Shown here one piece after another: positions 61,902 to 64,000 of a stretch of DNA of 64,000 nucleotides. The translations under genes and the position numbers were made by a program. The notes below the pieces were generated by a model. That model was not told the DNA's origin, ran no database searches, and saw nothing but the letters and a program-made list of their open reading frames with translations. Position 1 is the stretch's first letter. Every line of letters starts with the position of its first letter. The stretch comes from Moraxellaceae bacterium (lineage in GTDB: Bacteria > Pseudomonadota > Gammaproteobacteria > Pseudomonadales > Moraxellaceae). The stretch spans positions 198,974 through 262,973 of the forward strand of contig DPJB01000025.1 in assembly GCA_003543245.1 (NCBI GenBank). The letters run 5' to 3'.

Positions 61902-63377
61902 ATGAATGGAATCAAACACATCATTGTTCTCATGCTGGAGAACCGTTCGTTCGATCACATGCTGGGACTGCTCGATCATCCCTGTAAGAGTCAGGACCCA
62001 ACCGCGTTTCTGCAGGGCAATGAATCCAATCCGTCAAACACCGCAGGCAACGTTAAAATGCAGGCGCGCCCCGGCGACTACGGCGTCAATGCAAAGCCGG
62101 GCCATGATCATTCGGATGTCATGGAGCAGATGACCCATGGCGGGAAGATGCAGGGCTTTGCCATGGCGCACGAAGGCAAGGGTGGTGATCCTTGCGAGGT
62201 CATGCGGGCACTCACGCCGAATGAAGTCCCCGTGCTTAGCCAGCTGGCCCGTCAGTACCATCTTTGCACGCGCTGGTTTTGCTCTGTGCCTGGTGCCACC
62301 TGGCCCAACCGGTTTTTTGCCATGGCCGGCAGCTCGGCCGGGCATGTCGATAACGAATACCTGCAGGTGCCGGTAGATGTGCCTGCGGTTTTCAGGGCGC
62401 TGGACGCGAAGAAAGATGCAAGCTGGCGCATCTATCATGACGGCCCTTGTCTGGCCATGTTGATGCGTGGAATGACCGACGCGCATCTCCGCCCGCATTA
62501 TTCCCGCACCAGGCAACTGCTAAATGATATCCGTAACACAGCTGCTTCGGATTTTCCCGCATTCAGTTGGGTAGAGCCGGATCATTTCGGGCGGGATTCG
62601 TCATCGCAGCATCCAGGCTTCATGGACAGACAGTGTGATAACTGGTCTTTTGCCGAAGGCGAAAAACTTATTGCTGACATTTATGACGCGCTAAAGGAAA
62701 ACAAAACGCTTTTTGATGAAACCCTGTTCATTGTTACCTACGACGAGCATGGTGGCTTTTATGATCATGTATACCCGGAGCACAATGTTAGTTCGCCCAA
62801 TGATCTTGTTGCTGAAAACGGCTTTGATTTTTGCATGACCGGACCACGTGTGCCCGCCGTTCTGATCAATCCACGCATGCGTGTGGGTACGCTGGATACC
62901 CATCATTACGACCATGCGTGTCTCGTCAAAATGCTTGTGTCACATTTTGGTCTGGATGCATCGTTCTTCAACAGCAAGCGCGTGAACGAAGCCGAAAACC
63001 CCATGCAGCATCTTGAGCTTCAAGACATGCAGCCCGGCGACCCACGTAACATCATTACGCTCACACGGCTACCCGTGTTCCCAAAGCCAGGCAACATTGC
63101 GCTGATGGTTGAAAAAGCCAAGGACGGTTTGCTGCTGAGCCTGTTGAAAGGCGTCGTCATGATGCTGGAGCACTACAAGGATGCAAGAGACGGGATGGGA
63201 ATCATGAAACTGGCGGGTGACAACGAAGTTGATGGCCTGATGGAGGATCTCAACTTTTACATTGACGATGCGCAGGGCATGAAGCTGATGACAGACATGG
63301 ACCGCCCACAGCGCACGGCAGTGGATGCCGCTCACCGTGCAACAGAGATACTACTGGGCGAGGCAGGACAGCTGTAG
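61902..63377 (+). CDS. Phosphoesterase family protein (phospholipase C/acid phosphatase-like, PF04185)
   Basis: 491 aa. HIIVLMLENRSFDHMLG is the family's opening signature. FNRFFAMAGSSAGHVDNE-like (ATWPNRFFAMAG), FSWVEPDHFG, YDEHGGFYDHVYPE and GPRVPAVLINPRM match the metal-binding blocks. There is no signal peptide or Tat signal, unlike most secreted phospholipase C enzymes, so it may be cytoplasmic. The C-terminal about 100 residues (after IITLTRLPVFPKP) are helical and not part of the core fold. The substrate is a phosphoester or phospholipid head group. Confidence 0.85.
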   Translation: MNGIKHIIVLMLENRSFDHMLGLLDHPCKSQDPTAFLQGNESNPSNTAGNVKMQARPGDYGVNAKPGHDHSDVMEQMTHGGKMQGFAMAHEGKGGDPCEVMRALTPNEVPVLSQLARQYHLCTRWFCSVPGATWPNRFFAMAGSSAGHVDNEYLQVPVDVPAVFRALDAKKDASWRIYHDGPCLAMLMRGMTDAHLRPHYSRTRQLLNDIRNTAASDFPAFSWVEPDHFGRDSSSQHPGFMDRQCDNWSFAEGEKLIADIYDALKENKTLFDETLFIVTYDEHGGFYDHVYPEHNVSSPNDLVAENGFDFCMTGPRVPAVLINPRMRVGTLDTHHYDHACLVKMLVSHFGLDASFFNSKRVNEAENPMQHLELQDMQPGDPRNIITLTRLPVFPKPGNIALMVEKAKDGLLLSLLKGVVMMLEHYKDARDGMGIMKLAGDNEVDGLMEDLNFYIDDAQGMKLMTDMDRPQRTAVDAAHRATEILLGEAGQL

Positions 63378-63766
63378 CCGACGGGAGCCCCGAGCGGCAG
63401 GTTGGCAGCAGTGATCATTGCCGTATTGCGAGGCTCTGGACATGATCGCCCGCGCTGGCGCCGCCGATAGCGAATTTGCTGCCCCGGTGATGCGTTCACT
63501 GGGCGCTGGAGCTCAAACGGTAAAATACTTGCCCAGGCCGTTTTGCAGTGTCCCGCCGGCAATGCCATTCATACAAACAGACGGCATCCAGATCCGCTGC
63601 GCGAGCCCCCCGATTGCGGGGGATTCCTGCCGGTACCCGCCTGCGACATAATCCGGATCAATCCGATCCGCGCCTGCATTTTCACTGGTTCTTGATTATC
63701 TGCGGTTGTCTGGCCTTGCTGTAGCCTTGCCCCATCGGGTGTAGCTGCTTTTTGAAGGATGCTTTC
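63378..63766. other. Non-coding stretch before the right-edge gene
   Basis: 389 bp with no supportable gene. It contains a short CCCCC-GATTGC-GGGGG hairpin near 63610-63625 without a T-tail, and a direct/inverted CCGGATCAATCCGATCCG cluster near 63650-63672. These may be regulatory; nothing stronger is seen. Confidence 0.45.
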
Positions 63767-64000
63767 ATGTCACTCGCTTTCCGCTTGTTCCGTGTCACCC
63801 TGCTTCTTCCCCTGCTGGCGCAGGCCGGTGTAATGGATACCTACGAGCGCGAAACGCAGAAGCGTCGCGAGGACGGCTACCGCGCCGACGCGCCCAACAA
63901 CCCTGGCAGTACGCCGCAGGTGCCGCAGGGATTTATTGATGAAATGCGGCGTCGCACCGAGCCGCAGGGCGGACAGGACATTTCCCCCGCCACGCGCGCC
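63767..64000 (+). CDS. Secreted protein of unknown function, cut by right edge
   Basis: The frame runs from ATG 63767 to the edge (78 codons) without a stop. AAGGA lies 9 bases upstream. Signal peptide (LFRVTLLLPLLAQAG, cleavage near residue 20), then charged sequence YERETQKRREDGYRADAPNNPG and DEMRRRTEPQGGQD. Too little is visible to assign a family. Confidence 0.7.
   Translation, partial: MSLAFRLFRVTLLLPLLAQAGVMDTYERETQKRREDGYRADAPNNPGSTPQVPQGFIDEMRRRTEPQGGQDISPATRA

Noticed and set aside
63418..63651. 77-codon frame in the gap near the right edge
   Set aside because: No ribosome site, no recognisable sequence, low-complexity composition.
1..64000. CRISPR arrays, tRNA or rRNA genes, complete insertion sequences, phage genes
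   Set aside because: I looked for regular direct repeats, tRNA T-arm signatures in the gaps, transposases and phage structural genes and saw none that could be supported.

Overview
The window is one dense stretch of bacterial chromosome. It is GC-rich, gene-dense, and has short gaps, clear AGGAG-type ribosome sites and rho-independent terminators between convergent genes. The gene content points to a gammaproteobacterium, most likely in or near the Moraxellaceae/Pseudomonadales. The pointers are an AlkB alkane hydroxylase with a divergent AraC regulator, a two-domain polyphosphate:AMP phosphotransferase, an AdeT1/2-like binding protein, YheU and YqaA homologues, and many lipid, alkane and fatty-acid enzymes. 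The family-level placement is inference; no rRNA or tRNA is present to fix it.

Layout. 1-3.1 kb: tail of an NSS transporter, a Spy-like periplasmic protein, and a metal-dependent hydrolase divergent from an AraC regulator. 3.1-9.8 kb: a trypsin-like protein, then a leftward operon (membrane-fusion protein, ABC ATPase, two FtsX/MacB-type permeases, YqaA, alpha/beta hydrolase). 9.9-10.7 kb: a repeat-containing protein. 10.9-15.6 kb: an AT-richer, all-rightward block of five short-spaced genes. Each is bounded by an imperfect inverted repeat ending in GTTRRRY (two of the right ends are GTTAGCC), as expected of attC sites. This looks like an integron cassette array without an integrase (CALIN). 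Its cargo includes a SIR2-like DUF4917 protein and a DUF4238 protein, both plausible anti-phage candidates. 15.6-19.7 kb: beta-barrel protein, SGNH hydrolase, a carotenoid/retinoid-type FAD oxidoreductase divergent from a PadR regulator with twin palindromic operators, and a decayed RhuM gene. 19.7-22.1 kb: an overlapping pair, AMP/thymidine-phosphorylase-like enzyme plus PRPP-synthetase-like protein.

22.3-34.1 kb: acyltransferase, two diguanylate cyclases, a hybrid histidine kinase, an amidase, a 6-phosphofructokinase-like protein abutting polyphosphate:AMP phosphotransferase, and a crotonase. 34.1-42.7 kb: META-domain lipoprotein, DUF4153 and DUF2167 membrane proteins, MltA, an esterase, an RbgA/YlqF-type GTPase, an RNA pseudouridine synthase and an AdeT-like binding protein. 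42.8-52 kb: alkane and lipid catabolism (AraC regulator/AlkB, P460-like cytochrome, FadI-like thiolase, a membrane desaturase/hydroxylase, another AraC regulator, an NAD-dependent epimerase, a lipase). 52-64 kb: a fourth AraC regulator, a secreted lipase with an extra C-terminal domain, a DnaQ-like exonuclease, a Tim44-like protein, a flavin reductase, a ferredoxin-reductase/desaturase operon, a phosphoesterase, and the start of a secreted protein at the right edge.

Taken together the core genes describe a lipid- and hydrocarbon-degrading cell: lipases release fatty acids, AlkB and the desaturases modify acyl or alkyl chains, and the crotonase and thiolase feed beta-oxidation. Four AraC-family regulators of the same long architecture sit beside lipid genes. 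The cassette block and the RhuM fragment are the clearest signs of horizontal acquisition.
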